A stretch of DNA of 64,000 bases from Petunia secreta (GCA_029990175.1 JARKIP010000022.1:22914001-22978000), one strand, 5' to 3'. Positions 1 to 11,967 are shown, counted from the stretch's first letter. Program-made: numbers and translations. The notes: generated by a model from the letters alone, not told the origin.

Positions 1-81
1 TTATGTCCTTAAACTCACTTAAATCATTCTTAACATGTCATTAGAATGATATACGTCACTTTAGACATACAGGGTGTAACA
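1..81 (-). repeat. Truncated LTR end, Ty3/gypsy family X
   Basis: The sequence ends in gggtgtaaca, which read on the minus strand is a TGTAACACCC LTR start. Almost the same 75 bases recur at about 5777-5853. The LTR is cut by the window edge. Immediately to the right (82-120) lies the usual end of a Ty3 coding region on the minus strand, with the palindromic cattcgtcctcgaatg motif, so this is the 3' LTR of a minus-strand element. Confidence 0.7.
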
Positions 82-165
82 ATCTTCCCCCGTTAGGAAC
101 ATTCGTCCTCGAATGTTAAATGAAGTACGTAGAAGCATTAAGCACTGATCTGTTACATACTTGTA
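82..165 (-). mobile_element. Internal 3' end of Ty3 family X
   Basis: A short stretch next to the LTR carries the characteristic end-of-pol motif (attcgtcctcgaat) but no open frame. Beyond about 165 the sequence switches to another LTR family that is shared with 28080-28417. The junction is therefore a nested insertion or a recombination point between families. Confidence 0.5.
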
Positions 166-524
166 GTAGTGAAGAGATTTGAAAGGTCAAATTATTTAAC
201 TTTCGGTATTTTAGCAGAAGCTAGCCGAACAACCTCGAAATTGACTTTCGAAAATAGCACAAAAGTCACAAATAATCATACGAACCTAACGGCGCTTTCG
301 GATTTTGAATCGGAGATCGTTCACCAAAACCGAGCTCGAAAATCTCTTTTTAGTATTTATCGACAATAAAAACTGAAACCTTCTTCCGATGCCTACAGAA
401 CGAGGTCTGATTTAGCTCAAATTTTTCAGACAGATCCTAATGGACATTACAAAGTTTTTTTTTTAAATTATCGGCACGCCAATCAGAGTCCTAACTTCCG
501 AAACGACTAACCGAGGTCGTTTCA
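166..524 (-). repeat. Partial LTR end, Ty3/gypsy family Y
   Basis: This is collinear with about 28080-28417 inside the fold-back element, sharing the aagtcaaattatttaact stretch and the ending ggtcgtttca. Read on the minus strand it is the start of an LTR (TGAAACGACC). Only the promoter-distal U3 part is present. Internal sequence with an end-of-coding motif (cgttcgtcctcgaacgag) follows directly at 525. Confidence 0.6.
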
Positions 525-2023
525 TTCTCCTCCACTTAAACTCTCGTTCGTCCTCGAACGAGCCTAAGTTTTAAGCAAGATTCACGCTGATAACAAAAGA
601 ACTTGCACGACCTTCATAAACTATCCCACAGAATTTTTCTCATGATTATAGAATCAAAATTATAACATGAACACCGAACTCTTGGAATAAAACCTATCTG
701 GATAATATGATAATACCATTGCCCGAATTATTCTGACTAAGATGATCCTTCCTCGATCACGAGAGGAGAGTTCTACATTTTCGAAACAAATATACACGGA
801 ACTCTGGATGGATTAACATGATTCCGTCGACAAATCACCACGTCGATATTCTTTATGATATAGAACAAGTCGATGGAACTAAGAATTTGCTCACGCTTTT
901 ACTACGCCTTAGGGATTTAATATTAGTATTCGATATCAATTGGAGGAAGACTCCTCCACTTAGAGCATAAACTTATACAACTAATTTAAATAGAAATAGT
1001 CGTCCTCGCACAACCTGCTGGATTAAGAAAGACTTTGCTAAATAGAGAATGCGGCTCAGACCTGAGCTACCAAATTACTCTCTCGAGTTGCCAAACAGCT
1101 GCAACTCTCGAGTTCACAACTCCATACATTTTCTATAAGCACCATCACCTGATGGATCAAATCAAAGGTCAAATGACGCCTCTCATTACCCTTAGTAGCT
1201 TTGAAAAACAACAATGTGCTCATCCGGCCACCTTGACACGCACTCTGGCTTAACACAGGGAACATCACAAGAGGCTACTTACTGCCTAAGCTTACCAGTG
1301 CCGAACAAAGAAGGGATGGCAATGGACTGAGGATAGAAATGATTAGAGCTTCCGGAAGCTCATATTTTTATTTGCTTGGCTCCTAGGGCTACACTACTTC
1401 CGAGTCAGGCTAACCAAAGAATCACAATTGAATAGATAGACATTAAATAAGCTTTATGAAACAACATCTATGTCAATTTAACCTTCCTATAAGAAGGAAA
1501 CTCTGACAATTTACCAGAAACCCTTTTATAATTAAGACAAACTCATGGACACATAAGTTGCATATTACTTACTTATCACTTTGCACCGGAAGAAACAATA
1601 TCACTTTATGACGGCGACGAATAAGAATCCCACCATCCTATCAACACTGAATTCCACAGAGAGATAGACTGACTTGACATAATAAGAGAAAGTGGTACAA
1701 TAGGAGCCAAGCAGACAATACCGATACTCGCTCACAAATCTCTCACATTTAAATCGGATAAACTAGTAGGTTCTCACAAATTCTCTGAATAAATCATACT
1801 AGAAGCTCACCCCTCTACCGCAATCGATTCTTAATAAAAACAATATCCAAGGAAGCCATAGAAACGTTGTAAGGTAAACAAAGTTTAGACCGATCGAAAG
1901 AATCAAATCTTACTCACATTTAAGAGAAGAAGGAATCTTAAGGTCTACTACATCGGATACCTCAGCATCCCACCAGACTAGCAGTTCATTGAATTGCCTC
2001 TGCAACTGAGCTTAGCCACTGCC

Positions 2024-2830
2024 CTAACAATCATTTTTTGAAGATCCACTGCCACTACGCTCTCGACCTCTACTGGATGGTGGCATTTCTCTGGCTGATT
2101 GAGATTTAAATAAAATCCCCTGTGACTGTGCAGGTGCCTGATGATGAGAGAAAAGATGACTGCCTACTTGTCGGAGTAAGGGAAAACTCCACCAAAGATG
2201 ACATGCTCGCGATAATGATAATACCTTTTCAGTGAAAATGGAAGCTGGACAGATTGTTGATAGCCACAAAGAGAAAAACGGGATCTGATCTTGACGAACT
2301 ACTGACGCACTTTAAGAATCGCGTGAGACAAGCTGAGATAACCTGGAAGGTGACCTCCCAAAATAATTAGAACTCTTACCTTCAAACGAGGTATGGTGCC
2401 CACCAGAGCCGCGTGATTTCTCACTCTCTCGCTCTAACTCTTCCCGCTCTAACTTATGGTATGCCTAATACCTTTGAGCAGTATCAACATTGACATCAAA
2501 TGAAGTCCCAACCTCAATTTTTCGAGCCATCTCGGATCTCAAGGAAGGAGAAAGGTCACCAATAAATCTTTGAATATCCCGAAAGGCTCATGGACTAGTT
2601 CTAATGCATATTCAGCCATTCTGCAGAACTCAATCTTATATTCTGAAACACCAACAGGTTATCCGACAGGCTACCCTATCCAATTCACTCAAACTGGCAA
2701 CACACATCATCTCGCTCGCTACTCGAAAGGAACTTTTCACGAATCTAGAAGAAAAACCGAACCAAATTAGCTAATAAAAGAGCGGCCCACCAATCCAAGG
2801 CTGGACCCTGAAACTGGAAAGCAGAATAAT
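2024..2830 (-). pseudogene. Ty3 gag remnant
   Basis: Read on the minus strand, several frames give recognisable Ty3 gag pieces. A GPALDWW-like segment lies near 2800, a GDLSPSLRSEMARK-like segment near 2560, and an Arg/Gly/Ser-rich stretch near 2060 that usually precedes the zinc knuckle. Stop codons and frameshifts separate the pieces, so no capsid protein can be made. The order (DWW, then helical capsid C-terminus, then basic linker) matches the Retrotrans_gag family. The clade cannot be assigned safely; Tekay-like is possible. Confidence 0.5.
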
Positions 2831-3553
2831 CCACACCATACCGCTCAATATAATCAAGAGCCTAAAGGATATGCTGACATCATTTTATTTAAAACAAACT
2901 TACACAGAGATTATCAAATGCATTGCTTGGGAATATCGGGATGTTCAACCGCATAAAATAATGAAACCTCTTCGGACACTCGGACCGAACTGATACCTCG
3001 GCTGGCTAACAAGTCAGAACAATTAGAGGTACAACACATACTACCTCCGGAATATAATTTACTGCAGCAATATTAAGAACCAGAAAAGGAGCTCCCTGAG
3101 ATCGAACGTTTGCACATACGGCAACCTGATAGGCTGCCCAGCGAATAATAGGTTCTTACGGTATCTCCGTCGCCAAGATTCTCGTAAAGCATCATAGAGA
3201 GCCAAGGGAACTACAAGGCCCTGCTCCCTTGCCCATCGCGAGCTCGTACAGCTGGGACCTCCGTAACTAGATCGTCAGCACGATCAAAACTCTCCGGGCT
3301 TTGTCAGTGCCCCAGGCTAGACTGCTTCGTCCTGAACTCCTTCCGTTTGCTGATTTGTCGTACGAGGGTTCACAATTACCACGAATGAATTAATGAAAAT
3401 ACTTATGCATCCTAGACCGACACACGATAAGAAATGAAGGAAGTGAAAATTCCTTAATGCCATCAGATCCTCTCGTAGATAAGTACGGACGTCTACGCAC
3501 CCATCAGCGAGACTCTACTAGACACTGTCTTAGTCTGGATAGACATTAAATTA

Positions 3554-3564
3554 GGCTCTGATAG
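3554..3564 (-). other. tRNA-iMet primer-binding site (degenerate)
   Basis: Minus strand reads CTATCAGAGCC, close to the plant initiator tRNA-Met PBS (TGGTATCAGAGCC). It lies 4 nt from the LTR boundary at 3569 and fixes the element's orientation as minus. Confidence 0.6.
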
Positions 3565-4142
3565 ACTCTGACACGACCCAAAATCCGGTTAGGCCGTGCG
3601 GGCGCCCGACATCCTCCCCTAGACCCGTCGAGCGAACCCTTACCAATTAAATGAGGAAAATAAATATAACAATTCACAAATAAGGACAAGACTTTAAAAA
3701 AAAAACACAGACATACTGATACCTCTAAGCTGTACAAAAAAAATTACAGCTGACTACCCAACATGCTAGGTTTAGGGCTATCCAGACTAGACATCTAAGA
3801 GTACAAAAGAAGACAAATACCTCCTGAAAGAAGAAAAATGCAACTGAAATAACACTCTGACACGACCCAAAATCCGGTTAGGCCGTGCGGGCGCCCGACA
3901 TCCTCCCCTAGACCCGTCGAGCGAACCCTTACCAATTAAATGAGGAAAATAAATATAACAATTCACAAATAAGGACAAGACTTTAAAAAAAAAACACAGA
4001 CATACTGATACCTCTAAGCTGTACAAAAAAAATTACAGCTGACTACCCAACATGCTAGGTTTAGGGCTATCCAGACTAGACATCTAAGAGTACAAAAGAA
4101 GACAAATACCTCCTGAAAGAAGAAAAATGCAACTGAAATAAC
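3565..4142. repeat. Perfect-looking 289-bp tandem duplication in the LTR
   Basis: Unit 1 is 3565-3853 and unit 2 is 3854-4142; both start actctgacacgaccc and end gcaactgaaataac. I saw no difference between the units by eye. The duplication reaches 4 nt past the LTR border into the PBS side. Confidence 0.85.
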
Positions 4143-5853
4143 AACCAATAAACTGGTGGCCATCCGGAATAAAAGCTGGCTCACCCTGACAGCTGAAGTC
4201 GTCTTCGCTCCTTTACAAAAGCTGGCTCACCGTGACAGTTGAAGGCATCTTCGCTCCTTCACAACGTGGCAAACTCAATCCTGGAGCGAACCTGCCGAAA
4301 CAAAATAGGTAGACAAGAAATAAACAACAAACAAGGGTGAGCCAAAAGGACTCAATAAGTGGGGCAGACTAGCCACCTCAAAGAATAGGATAGCTAGCCA
4401 GGGAGAAGATAAGATAAATCAAATTCCTCTTATTTAAATTATAAAAAGGCAAAGCCAGATAACAACCAGAAACATGTATGAAACCATAAACTCAACTAGG
4501 GATATGAGTAAGAAACATATCAACAAATACGCAATGCACATATAAGTAGGACAATAGTTATGTACCACAAATTTATACAATGGTATGAAATGAAAGGAGA
4601 TGAAATGAAATCTGATGCAAAGGGTCACATCTGCCAAATAAATGAAGCGGAATCCTCCTTCTCTGAGGGCGGAATCCTCCTACCCCTCAATATGATGCAA
4701 TGGAGCGGAATCCTCTTGCGCCGAGGGCGGAATCCTCCTACCCTCAATATGATGCAATGGAGCGGAATCCTCCTGCTCCGAGGGCGGAAACCTCCTACCC
4801 TCAATATGATGCAATGTAGCGGAATCCTCCTGCTCCGAGAGCAGAATCCTCCTACCCTCAATATAATACAATGGAGAGGAATCCTCTTGCTCCGAGGGCG
4901 GAATTCTCTTACCCTCAATATGATACAATAGAGTGGAATCCTCCTGCTCCTGGGACGGAATACTCCTGCACCCAATATGATATGCAATGTAATGCATATG
5001 AATGACATATAATGCATATGAATGCAAGGTGATGCAATAATAACCCTTCACCGGTGCGGAACTCTCGTTGACAGCCGGGAAGTGTATGTCAACTCACAGC
5101 CAAAGTACCATGCTCAGATCCTCAATGCAATACCAATAACAAGACATAACATTTAATAGACAATGTAAATCAAAAGCTAAGGCGTAATAAGTACGCCTAT
5201 CGGCAGCTACACACGTAAAGAACACGTGGTAGAAAATCCACGAGGCCAGGTGCCTCAAAAGAAATAGATATAAGCACTTACCAAGCTTTAGAAAAAATTG
5301 AAGGTAGCATAACGTTACCTTAATCGCGTAGAGCATTTTGACGCATTCCGTCTTCAATTTCGAGTTACGATTGACGTCCTTCCTTCAAAATCATAAAAGG
5401 GGCTTCAATACTCAAGAACAAACTGTAACTCTCTTTATTTTTCGGTAAGTGAAGAGATATGGGGGAAATTTTCTTTTTATACTTGAAACATTTCAGTTTT
5501 AGTCCTCTTTTGCACTTATGTCCCTTTTTTTGGCCTGACTTCTGGTACGCATATCTTTTTATCCAAATATTGTATGAAAAAACCGTCAAAAGTTTTAGAA
5601 ACTACACTCCAAGAGCTTCAATTTGGTATATGATATGTCCCCAAAAGACCTCATATAACACACGAAATTAATTGCTGAAAAAGCTTCGTTACAAGGCAAT
5701 TCCTTAGTCGGTTTTTCCGCAACTTAAATCCGACTTTTCCCAAACTTTATATTCAATATATAAACATGTTCTTTAGTAATATTATTTCCTTAAACTCACT
5801 TAAATCATTCTTAACATGTCATTAGAATGATATACGTCACTTTAGACATACGG
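3569..5853 (-). repeat. 5' LTR of Ty3 element (families X/Y shared U5)
   Basis: On plus-strand coordinates it runs from tgacacgaccc to gggtgtaaca, about 2.3 kb. The first about 1.7 kb is collinear with the LTR at 25955-27275 and both diverge after a shared cacttacc (about 5283). The last about 80 bases match window bases 1-81. It contains a 289-bp tandem duplication and a 57-bp minisatellite. Short open frames inside are products of the repeats, not genes. Confidence 0.7.
4665..4975. repeat. 57-bp minisatellite within the LTR (about 5.5 units)
   Basis: Tandem units carry gcggaatcctcctaccctc, aatatgatgcaatgg and agcggaatcctcctgctcc. A diverged version of the same array lies at 26715-27000 in the related LTR. 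The open frames on both strands here (up to 130 codons) are caused by a period divisible by 3. Confidence 0.85.
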
Positions 5854-6262
5854 GTGTAACATCTGAGCGTCCGTAAAATTTGAATTCTCGGCGCTGGCCA
5901 GATGACGAAATTAATTCATTATAAAAGATAATTATTACTAGACTTATTTGTGGCCAAGTTGTTGAGTTTGAGAGTCTTTTTCTTGTCATGGTCACCGTAC
6001 AGTGAATTACGGTGCCTTCCTTAGAAGAACGTGGGATGCACTTTTGTTTACGATCTTAGCCGATACTTTTGTTTGTGATCTTTTTTGGTAGTATCAATGC
6101 TATCCTAGCTTACAGTTGCTTTCAATTTCGTTCTATTTTTTGGACTGGTAGTAATTACCGTACTTCAGTTATACTGTTCCCATAGACAATGTAAATTAGA
6201 TACACGCAAATCTCATACCACAATCGTACAATTACAAGAAATAAAACTGATTGAAGAAAGTC
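5854..6262. other. No gene seen
   Basis: Unique-looking AT-rich sequence between the Ty3 element and the MULE relic. No repeat or open frame is supportable. Confidence 0.5.
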
Positions 6263-6299
6263 TCAACGCACAAAATAAGCATTTGCTATTGAGCACTCA

Positions 6300-6590
6300 A
6301 CAACTGCATCATCATCACCTTCTCCACTGCTTGCATCAAATTGTGCAATTGCCTCGACGTGCATCAACCCCACTGTTGCCATTGCTTGCATCAACCCCAC
6401 CACTACCACGTCTTGCTCCGCAGGCTCCTCTACTTCCACCCTTTCCACCTCTACCTCAACTGCCAATTGTTGCATCAAAAGCACCGCTGCTTCTGCTTGC
6501 ATCAACTCCACGATTACCATTGCTTGCATCAACCCTACCACTACCACGTCCTGCTCCGACTGCTCCAGCTCTACTTCTACCCCATCCTCT
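6300..6590. repeat. Imperfect short tandem repeats in the MULE gene tail
   Basis: Repeated blocks such as ttgcttgcatcaaccccac and ccactaccacgtcttgctcc, two to three times each. On the minus strand one frame gives a Gly/Arg/Asp-Ala-Ser tail. The plus-strand Pro/Leu-rich frame (6283-7116) is its antisense shadow. Confidence 0.6.
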
Positions 6591-7947
6591 ACATGATGTT
6601 CCATATGTTCTTTGCCTTTCTGTTCCAATTGTTCCTAACACGGATCAGACAGGGCCTTCCTTTGATCCTCAGAAATCTAGGATCAAGGATGGGAACATCA
6701 CTACGATGGTCCTCCACATCATGTATGTCATCGGGGATAGGGTCGTCATTGTTAGGCTTGCCAAAACTTGCTACGAGCTCGAGCCCAAGTGTGCGCGTCA
6801 ACTTGTCCGACTGAATAGCCCTTTCCGCGCATTTGTAGAAGATACCCTTAAGTCCATGGAGCGTTTTGAATTCATCGGACATCAACGGATAACCTTCGGG
6901 CACATAAGCCCACAACTGCGGTCGACTGATGTCTCCACGCCATCTTCTCATTATGTACTTTTCATTCAATTCCGGCATTCGGTGATATTTCACCACGAGA
7001 ATCATGTGCCTGCATATAATCCCACCAGTGTTGAACAGCTTGCAGGTGCAATCCAAATACTGGCCATCCCGTTTGTATACCACAGTTATGATGTATTCAG
7101 TGCCTGCGTAGTTTAGACCCATTCCGGTGTCGGACACCGAGAAAGTCTCCACTTCGTCCTGCTCGTTGAACCCGACAAAGTTACAACCGACCGAGTCATG
7201 GATTTGTTTTCTGTGCATAGCATAAGTGTTCCGCATAAGACCTGCACGGAGCTGTTCTTCCCACTGACTTCCACTCACACAAAATAGTTGGGTATTCTTT
7301 GAAATCTCTTCTTCTTTTAACTCTTTGTCTAGTTTGGTTTTGAGAGCTACGTCGTACTGCATCACGAACGTTAAAAGTTTTGTACGACTAGTAATAAACT
7401 GGTCAAAGAATGCGTGGATTGAATCGCTCCGCTGTGTGGATCTCATACCAGCCCAGAACGTGTCTGTCAGGTATACCGGCACCCACTGGCTCCTTATTGA
7501 ATAGATATCATCAAGCCATTGATTCTCTCGTAAACGGGGATCACAAATGAACTGAGCCCATCTTCCTTCGATTTCCTCGACCGTGAAAGACATATAGACG
7601 ATATTGTTGAACTCTTTTACTAGAGCGTCCCTGTCTCTAAGTCCTTGGAACTTGGAACCCACCTTTGAACATATATGCCATATGCACAGACGGTGGGTTG
7701 TGGTAGGAAATTCTTCCCTTATGGCTGCCCCAATGCTCTCACATTGATCAGTTAGGATGGCACCTGGCTCGATGCCCCCCATGTACCTCATCCATGTCCT
7801 GAATAACCACCTGTATGTTGTGATGTCTTCATGGGATAGTAGTCCAGCCGCAAGTAAAATTGAATGACCATGGTGATTCACGCCCACGAACGTTACAAAC
7901 GGCATGTTATACTGGTTAACATTGTATGTAGAATCCAAGGCAATCAC
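6589..7947 (-). pseudogene. MULE transposase core plus SWIM zinc finger (fragment of the above)
   Basis: An open stretch of 452 codons without a convincing own start. It opens with ALDSTYNVNQYNMPF, the first catalytic Asp region of MULE transposases, followed by the ILTDQ motif (second Asp) and the HRLCIWHI motif. A SWIM finger (CTCKLFNTGGIICRHM, CxCx8CxH) lies near residue 300. After it comes the conserved MRRWRGDI segment. A typical FAR1-like KGRP segment occurs near the end, just before the frame breaks. The core itself shows no internal stop, so the break-up of the gene is at its edges. Confidence 0.8.
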
Positions 7948-8328
7948 ATCATTGAACTGCTGCTATGCAAGAAATGCTTGCGGGTGAATCCACATTACGT
8001 TCCTCAGTCGGCTCTCATTGTCTAAATCTATCTCGTAAACGAATCTTCCATCCGTGGAATGCATACGTTCCAAAAAAAAAATTTAACGCTTCTGCGTCAC
8101 CGTGTTTCAACGTCATCTTCCTATGTTTATTAATAAAATTTCTGCAGTCATGTGACAAGCATCCCATATTTTCAGTACCCCCCATTCATGATTTCCATCA
8201 TTCTAAATGACCGGCAAGGCCTAACCCCTGCAGTGTCCACTGCCACGAGATCCTTCTTGAGTGCAGGAGTTACTTTCCTATGGGCTGCCATAAACTATTA
8301 AAGACGTGGTTCTAAATCATGGTAATGC

Positions 8329-8808
8329 TCAACCGTAACCGATTGGACTTCCAAGAATTTCGATCTGAACAAAGGGTGGCATAAATTCCAGCCTTGCAAT
8401 CAACTTTCTTCGAGGTTTGATATCTCGCTGGTTTTCCAGCTTTGTGACAAGACAGTCTTCACACTGTAATGAGATCATATTCATTCGATTGCTTCTTGCA
8501 CGACCTTTTAGTAATGCTGAATCCCTGTTTTTAGCGTGATCCTGGTAAAAATCAACCATTGCTTCTAGGCTAGGAAACTTCATCCCTACGATCGGACCTC
8601 CTGCTGGTGCCCGCGGATTAATACCCGGGCCCTCACCAGTCGCGACGTTGGGGTCATTGTTCTCGCCAGCCATACTACTATTTGACCGATTGTCGAACAA
8701 GCTATCGTCTTGATGTACACCTAAAACCTGGGAAAGCACGCTCGCGGTATTGCCTGGCCCAGCCTGCGAGTTGCTACTTGATTCTTCGACATCCATGAAT
8801 GACTGCAT
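8329..8808 (-). pseudogene. FAR1 DNA-binding domain region (N-terminal fragment)
   Basis: Open frame of 159 codons starting at an ATG. Residues 1-70 are Ser/Asn/Gly-rich and acidic. Around residue 75 begins GMKFPSLEAMVDFYQDHAKN, which matches the start of FAR1-type zinc-binding domains (G.xF.S...A..FY..YA). The later Cys/His positions are only partly kept (CEDC), and the frame ends in unrelated sequence before the transposase core, so the domain is truncated. Confidence 0.65.
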
Positions 8809-9034
8809 TTTTATGGCTAGAATGATTTTGTAGATAATATATTTTTCGATATCCGTTTAAACTAAGGTGGAAGAGACGACTCGAGAAGGGGAGTCGACTG
8901 CTAGGTTGTAGGAGTAGAAAATCTGCCCTACACCTTTGGGCGGGAAGTTGCTTAAGGGACGACTCAATTCGAAATAAAACGAGTCCCTTCCCTATTAAAG
9001 TCGACAGATCTAAAATCTCATTTAACGAGGCCAA

Positions 9035-9770
9035 CGCCCATGTTTAACATTAAAAATCCTACAATTAACATTGGTTTTGGTGATCGATTTTCGCATCTCC
9101 TACAAACAAAGTAAGAATTGAAGTTACATTTGAAATACAACTCCCATATTTTATAGTCCTAGATTTATAAATTATAAAATTTCAATAATGTATGATACTT
9201 TATACTTTCAAACCTAATATTTATTTGATTAAAATAATTCATAGGCATTTGTTTGAGTATAAAACAACGTAATTAGTTTAGGATAAAATGAAAATTTTAA
9301 AGTTAAATTGCTTTCAAATTTAAAAAAGGATCAGTATTTTTTTTAAAAAAATATTCTAAAGAGTGATGGTTGGACGTAAGTTGGTGCCAAAATATGTACA
9401 AGTAAAGGGAGCCCATGCCAAAGTGTCAATAGAAGCTACAGTAAAATAGATCTCAACAAGTACGAGTACAATTATTCAATTTTATAAAGTGGGGACAGGC
9501 GTGGTGTTGTACTATTGTTTTTCTTATGCTTTGAGATTTTAAATAGATGAAGATAGTGGGACCTAAATTCTAGAAGCTGTGGTTTGTATATGTGGACGAA
9601 TGTTTCCAGAATGTTGTGGAGTAAAATTTTTTTGAACTAACTTTCAAACTGAAATTACCGCTGGTCGAAACACAAGTCACTTGTAGTATAAGTAGTAATG
9701 CAAACACGGCCCAATCATATCGTAAGAATTTTGGTATGAACATGCGGCTTTGTACAATTCCACGACATGC
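9035..9770. other. No gene seen
   Basis: AT-rich sequence without supportable frames or repeats. Confidence 0.5.
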
Positions 9771-9773
9771 ATC

Positions 9774-10110
9774 TTAAACCCTTTGTACTACTCGTATTTT
9801 AGTACTCTCAATATCAGTAATGCAGTTTTCGCGACTGAACTTAATCTCGCCGAAATGCTGTATGGACTCTACGGACCTTAGGGACCAATGGGTGAAGCCT
9901 GTCTTAGCACAAATATAGGGCCAGGTTAGTTCGCTATATTTGTCTGGACCAATCGTCTTTCTAAGCCGATTCCAGCATATCATCAAACACAATCTACCTC
10001 CAGGGGCGGTCCAAACCTTACGAAGGCATTCGACCCCTCTAAAAAAGCAGTCGTGTAAGAGATGGCACCGCAGGCCTCATGTTCCTCGCCATTTTATCTC
10101 ACCACAAATG
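9774..10110 (-). pseudogene. Unrecognised protein family, copy 1 (broken)
   Basis: I do not recognise the family. The minus-strand frame 9774-9992 (72 codons) continues upstream without an ATG to about 10045. It aligns by eye with copies 2 and 3 (35640-36025 and 37142-37600). Shared features are a PGGR-type turn, a region of Arg/Lys-rich helix, and the segment T(G)xTHWS followed about 30 residues later by xDIExxKI. Farther upstream the similarity continues in another frame (MARN.RPAV, near 10095), so at least one frameshift is present. Function is unknown. Confidence 0.45.
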
Positions 10111-10143
10111 CTTGGGACTGGGAGCAGTTCTGTTTTTTTTTAG

Positions 10144-11286
10144 TCCCTTTAAGTTCCCCAATTGCAATGCACAACCACAACCTCGACTAGTGCGCACAAT
10201 TACCTATCCAAACTTGAATTAGTGACGGTCTGTGATCAATTGCACTGCACGATAAAATGCACTGCACGATGCACTTCCACAGTTTTTTTTAATATATTTT
10301 TCCCAATGACCAAGAAAGTATGATTACTTGAGCAGACAACCCAACAATCACATCAAATCCTATAAGAATACTCTTGACGGTTTGCTAGTGTGGTGACGGT
10401 TTGGGTATGCTAGTGTGACGAATCCGAACCAAAATTACATGTACATAGTTAGTTGGTACCGTAGTTAGTATGTATTTTTGGATTTATAAATCGTAATAAT
10501 TTAATTAACCTAAATTTGAACTACTAAATATAATACTAGAGAATATCAAAAACTAGTGATATGTACAAATGATTATATATTTAATTAAACTAATAATATT
10601 TCAGTTCTAATGCCTTACTAGAGAGTTGTCTTCTATTCTAATTGAGCTACATATGTGGAGTAAGATTGTAAATCTCATTGAATGGGTATATTTTGAGTAA
10701 TCTTGTGTACTAAAATGGTAGTTAAGTGTACATTTTGGCCAGTGACATTTGTAATTTTGAACAGTTGGATAATATATGGAATGGAACGAACCATACTTAA
10801 TTAGTTTTGAAAGGTAATGACATGACATTTTATAAAACGTAAAACAAAATTTATGACCGAAATGTTTAATACCATACCGTACCTCGGACACCCACATGTT
10901 TCGGTGTTCCAACCCAACAACATTCCTTAGTCCTTACACAATTTTTGCGTGTGATTAATGTAACTTTCTCATAGACACGATTACTATTCATTACTAATTG
11001 ACTTTGTTGAGTATAAGTTTTAATTTAGGCCGTTTTAAGTTTCAATTTTTTTTAATATTAGGCCGCTAATATACCTAATCATATTTAAAGTAATATCCTT
11101 GTAATAGTAATTTTACTTATTGATTTGGTGTGCAATTTTTATTGCTGTACAAGTTTTAGTTGTACGAAGGCTATAACCTTCACAAAGATGTAAAGTTCTA
11201 ATAGGAAAGTATTATAATAATCTATAATAATACTTTGGATACTATGTAACAATAATAATAAATTTTGCCATAATATGATATATTTA

Positions 11287-11361
<75 letters not shown>

Positions 11362-11967
11362 TTAATGTTTTATCAATGATGTAACTTTCATTAGAATTAT
11401 TCATTAGGCATAACGCATCGCGTCTGGTCACAACTTATACTATTTGGAAAATTTATGTTGAAAATAATTTCATACTCGATTTCATATTATTTGGAAAATT
11501 TATGTTGGAAAATTTACATAGCATCTGGTCATAACAAGGGTGTAATGAGTGGGAGTTAATTTTCACCATTTTGGTGTCAAAAATAGGGTAATGGGTTGTC
11601 ATATGCGTGTGAAAACAACCAAACGCGGAAAGGGCACAGGGTGTGTGCGTGTCAGCCTGTGCGACAGCAATCCAAGAGAATGGATTTACGTTGACAAGGC
11701 AAACAATTTAGTGGAGCCTTTCACTAAATTTTACATTTAAAACACCACCTACTACAATTAATTACATGAATTCCACTATAAGTATTACTATCAATTATTT
11801 CGGTGTACTCCACCAGCTACTATCAATTTGATCAGAAAGCTGAAGTGCATATTCAGAATGGAACTATCATATTTGAATAGACTCCCGATGCACTTATGGG
11901 AAACTATACTGGGAAGAGCAATGGATTCAATAATGAATTTTTCATCCATTTCTTCTGTGTGAGTAAC
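10144..11967. other. Intergenic, no gene seen
   Basis: AT-rich DNA holding a (TA)n tract at 11290-11357. Short frames at 10607-10912 and 11549-11740 have no recognisable features. Confidence 0.5.
11290..11357. repeat. (TA)n microsatellite, about 33 units
   Basis: Uninterrupted ta repeat. The 69-codon Tyr/Ile frame crossing it is an artefact. Confidence 0.95.

Larger units (their letters stand above)
525..3568 (-). mobile_element. Internal region of a degraded, non-autonomous Ty3/gypsy element
   Basis: About 3 kb lies between LTR sequence on the left and the primer-binding site and 5' LTR on the right. No long open frame survives, and no reverse transcriptase or integrase motif was recognised. 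Only gag remnants (about 2020-2830) can be seen. The length is far below a complete gag-pol, so the copy is a deletion derivative or a non-autonomous relative. Confidence 0.6.
6263..8808 (-). pseudogene. FAR1/FHY3-type MULE transposase gene, broken
   Basis: On the minus strand the pieces follow FAR1/FHY3 order. First comes an N-terminal FAR1 DNA-binding region (8329-8808). Next is an unlabelled stretch (about 7950-8210) where one frame resembles the linker before the transposase core. Then come the MULE core with a SWIM zinc finger (6589-7947) and a Gly/Arg or acidic low-complexity tail (6263-6640). The pieces are separated by a frameshift at a run of T near 8080, a stop near 7960, and a frame change near 6600. 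Family members either act as light-signalling transcription factors or are Mutator-like transposases. The decay and isolated position favour a dead transposon copy. I did not identify terminal inverted repeats. Confidence 0.75.

Noticed and set aside
3546..4026. Two frames with the same protein start (63 and 79 codons)
   Set aside because: They are the two units of the 289-bp duplication in an LTR, not duplicated genes.
4560..5051. Overlapping frames of 123-130 codons on both strands over repeats
   Set aside because: A 57-bp tandem repeat inside an LTR keeps several frames open; the peptides are only repeat translations.
6283..7116. 277-codon Pro/Leu-rich plus-strand frame
   Set aside because: It is antisense to the MULE transposase and its low-complexity tail, and has no domain of its own.
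11222..11431. 69-codon Tyr/Ile-repeat frame
   Set aside because: Translation of the (TA)n microsatellite.
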